Source: JdFR-22 sp964534325 (GTDB lineage Archaea > Halobacteriota > Archaeoglobi > Archaeoglobales > Archaeoglobaceae). Taken from it: a stretch of 64,000 bases of DNA. Numbering within the stretch: position 1 is the first letter of the stretch; the number at the start of each line of letters is the position of its first letter. Shown here in pieces: positions 62,501-64,000 of this stretch. Location of the stretch: positions 46,538 through 110,537 of the forward strand of contig CAZHOR010000008.1 in NCBI GenBank assembly GCA_964534325.1, given 5' to 3'. Below the pieces are notes generated by a model. The model was not told the DNA's origin, searched no databases, and saw nothing but the letters and a program-made list of their open reading frames with translations. The translations under genes and the position numbers were made by a program.

Positions 62501-63817
62501 TCAAGACAAACTGGACTCTACTTTTTCTATCTGGTCCCAGGTAGTAAACACCAGAAGTTTATCTCCCTTATTTATCTCTGTATCTCCCTGAGGGATGAGG
62601 CAGTCCTCGCCTCTCAAGATCCCACCTATGATCGCTTTTTTGGGTAGCTTGATATTTTTTACCATCTTACCCGATACTTTAGGGCTTTCCACTGTTATCT
62701 CCAGAACTGCGGCTTCTCCTTTTTCTACATCCGCAATGGTTTCCACATGCATCCTCCTGAATAGCTTCATAACCTCCGTATAAGCAATGGTCCTGGGAGA
62801 GAGTGCGGAGTCAACCCCTACTTTTTCGAACAGTTTTGCGTACAACCCCTTTTCTACTCTGGCAATAGCTTTTTTCGCCCCAAGGTTCTTGGCCAGAAGC
62901 GAGATGAGAAGATTTTGGCCGTCACTATCAGTAGTGCTTATCACCACATCCGACTTACCTACTTCTTCTTCCTTGAGAAAATCCAGATCGGTTCCATCCC
63001 CCACTATCACTCTGGTCCTCTTCAGCAACCCGCAGAGGTTCTCGCATAATTCCGGGTCTGAATCGACCAGTTTGATATTGAGGTTGCTTTTATCAATGAT
63101 CCTGGCAACATAACTTCCTACAATGCCTCCTCCCACTATAAACACGTTTCTGGTGATGGGATTCCCGAAAACCTCAGTGATATTGCCTATACTATCTGCC
63201 CTCCCCAGCACAGATATCTTATCACCCTTGAGTATCTGAGTATCTCCTCTGGGGACCACCAGCTCGCCTCCTCTGTATATTGCTGTAAGAATGATGTTTT
63301 GCGGTAACTGCATTTCGGAGATCTGTTTACCTATCACGCTGGAATCCTCAGGGACCACTAATTCCACCATATCTATTTTCCCGCCGCTGAAGGACACGAA
63401 TTCAACAGCGCCCGGAGTGGTCACCAGGTTGGCTATAGCGTTGGCCAGAGCCAGTTGAGGACAAATAACCAGGTCGTAACCCATGAAATGATCTTTAACT
63501 ACTGGCTTATCAACGTATTCTGGATCACCAACACGCACGATGGTCTTCTTGGCACCCAGATTTTTGGCAGCAACCCCGGAAAGCAGGTTTATCTCATCTT
63601 GCCCGGTTACTGCCAGAAAGAAATCAGCGTTATAGATCATGGCCTTTTTCAAGATTTCAAGATTGGCAGCATTCCCTTCTATAACTTCAACATTTAGTTT
63701 ATCTACTTCACTGGCTCTTTTCTCATCTTTTTCGATAACCACAACCTCGTAGTTATGGGAAAGGTCTTTCGCAACATTGTAACCTACTTCACCTGCCCCC
63801 GAGATCACTATTAACAT
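62501..63817 (-). CDS. trkA: Potassium uptake regulatory subunit TrkA
   Basis: A 438-residue cytoplasmic protein with two RCK units, each a nucleotide-binding Rossmann fold plus RCK_C domain. First fold has VISGAGEVGYNVAKDL at about 4-19, the second IVGGGIVGSYVARIID at about 228-243. NAD(H)/ATP binding to these gates TrkH. ATG 63817 follows AGGTGTT. It precedes trkH; the pair forms an operon. Confidence 0.94.
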   Translation of the reverse strand: MLIVISGAGEVGYNVAKDLSHNYEVVVIEKDEKRASEVDKLNVEVIEGNAANLEILKKAMIYNADFFLAVTGQDEINLLSGVAAKNLGAKKTIVRVGDPEYVDKPVVKDHFMGYDLVICPQLALANAIANLVTTPGAVEFVSFSGGKIDMVELVVPEDSSVIGKQISEMQLPQNIILTAIYRGGELVVPRGDTQILKGDKISVLGRADSIGNITEVFGNPITRNVFIVGGGIVGSYVARIIDKSNLNIKLVDSDPELCENLCGLLKRTRVIVGDGTDLDFLKEEEVGKSDVVISTTDSDGQNLLISLLAKNLGAKKAIARVEKGLYAKLFEKVGVDSALSPRTIAYTEVMKLFRRMHVETIADVEKGEAAVLEITVESPKVSGKMVKNIKLPKKAIIGGILRGEDCLIPQGDTEINKGDKLLVFTTWDQIEKVESSLS

Positions 63818-64000
63818 TATAAACACCTAGATTCCGTCTGTTTTAACTCAACTGTTCTTCAAGCTTTGGTAACGAATATTCAAATTTTACTTTTAGGTAT
63901 ATTATTCCATTTCTCAGCATCTGCTGCGTCCTCTCAATCAATAAATAATTATCCATCCATACAACTCATCTACTTCATATCGGTGAAAATTTAAAGTGCT

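Noticed and set aside
63818..64000. Possible gene start or end at the right edge.
   Set aside because: AT-rich, no open frame with a start signal or family match is visible in these 183 bases.

Overview
The window is archaeal and euryarchaeal. It carries archaeal/eukaryotic-type ribosomal proteins (S19e, L39e, L31e, L18a/LX, L30e), aIF6, prefoldin alpha, EF-2, Nep1, deoxyhypusine synthase and diphthine-ammonia ligase. The RNA polymerase is split into H, B'', B', A' and A''; a split B subunit is known from class II methanogens, Archaeoglobi and Haloarchaea. PGF-pre-PGF and DUF5667 surface proteins and a corrinoid-salvage gene set point the same way. I cannot name the genus. Many starts have a TATA-like box about 25-30 nt upstream and no leader; others have clear GGAGG/GGTGA ribosome binding sites.

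Layout. 1-3897: translation and secretion operon (YhbY tail, S19e, PDCD5-like, L39e, L31e, aIF6, LX, prefoldin alpha, FtsY). 3980-9034: one giant TPR protein of 1684 residues. 9297-13913: tetrapyrrole and aromatic genes (hemD, zinc ribbon, aroA, aroC), a HEAT-repeat protein and pyrH. 14259-18409: Hsp20, a HicBA toxin-antitoxin pair, thiL, Nep1, a His-rich protein and pcm. 18653-30234: tRNA-Lys and the RNA polymerase/ribosomal/EF-2 operon, ending without EF-1A or S10. 30235-32249: a small zinc-finger protein, a structured intergenic stretch and a secreted DUF5667 protein.

32250-42831 and 50418-52595 hold the most interesting part, a corrinoid capture and salvage system. A winged-helix regulator with a C-terminal domain resembling the transcobalamin C-terminal (DUF4430) domain faces, across a palindrome, three genes for secreted proteins: a beta-propeller protein with two DUF4430 domains, an anchored protein with a DUF4430 domain plus a terpenoid-cyclase-like alpha/alpha barrel (the two folds of human intrinsic factor/transcobalamin), and a BtuF-like lipoprotein. 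Around them lie CobD, CbiB, CobS, CobY, CbiZ and CobT, which together remodel cobinamide into cobamide. No BtuC/BtuD permease, adenosyltransferase or CobZ is present here.

42922-50297 is an accessory region on the minus strand: a glycosidase-like lipoprotein, a run of zinc-binding and uncharacterised proteins (UPF0158-like, SWIM, zinc ribbon, DUF6398-like, pRiA4b ORF-3-like), a truncated nucleotidyltransferase and a HEPN-MNT pair. 52630-63817 returns to housekeeping: deoxyhypusine synthase, phosphopantothenate synthesis, purS-purL-purQ, a DUF362 protein, an ACT-domain regulator and the TrkA-TrkH potassium system.
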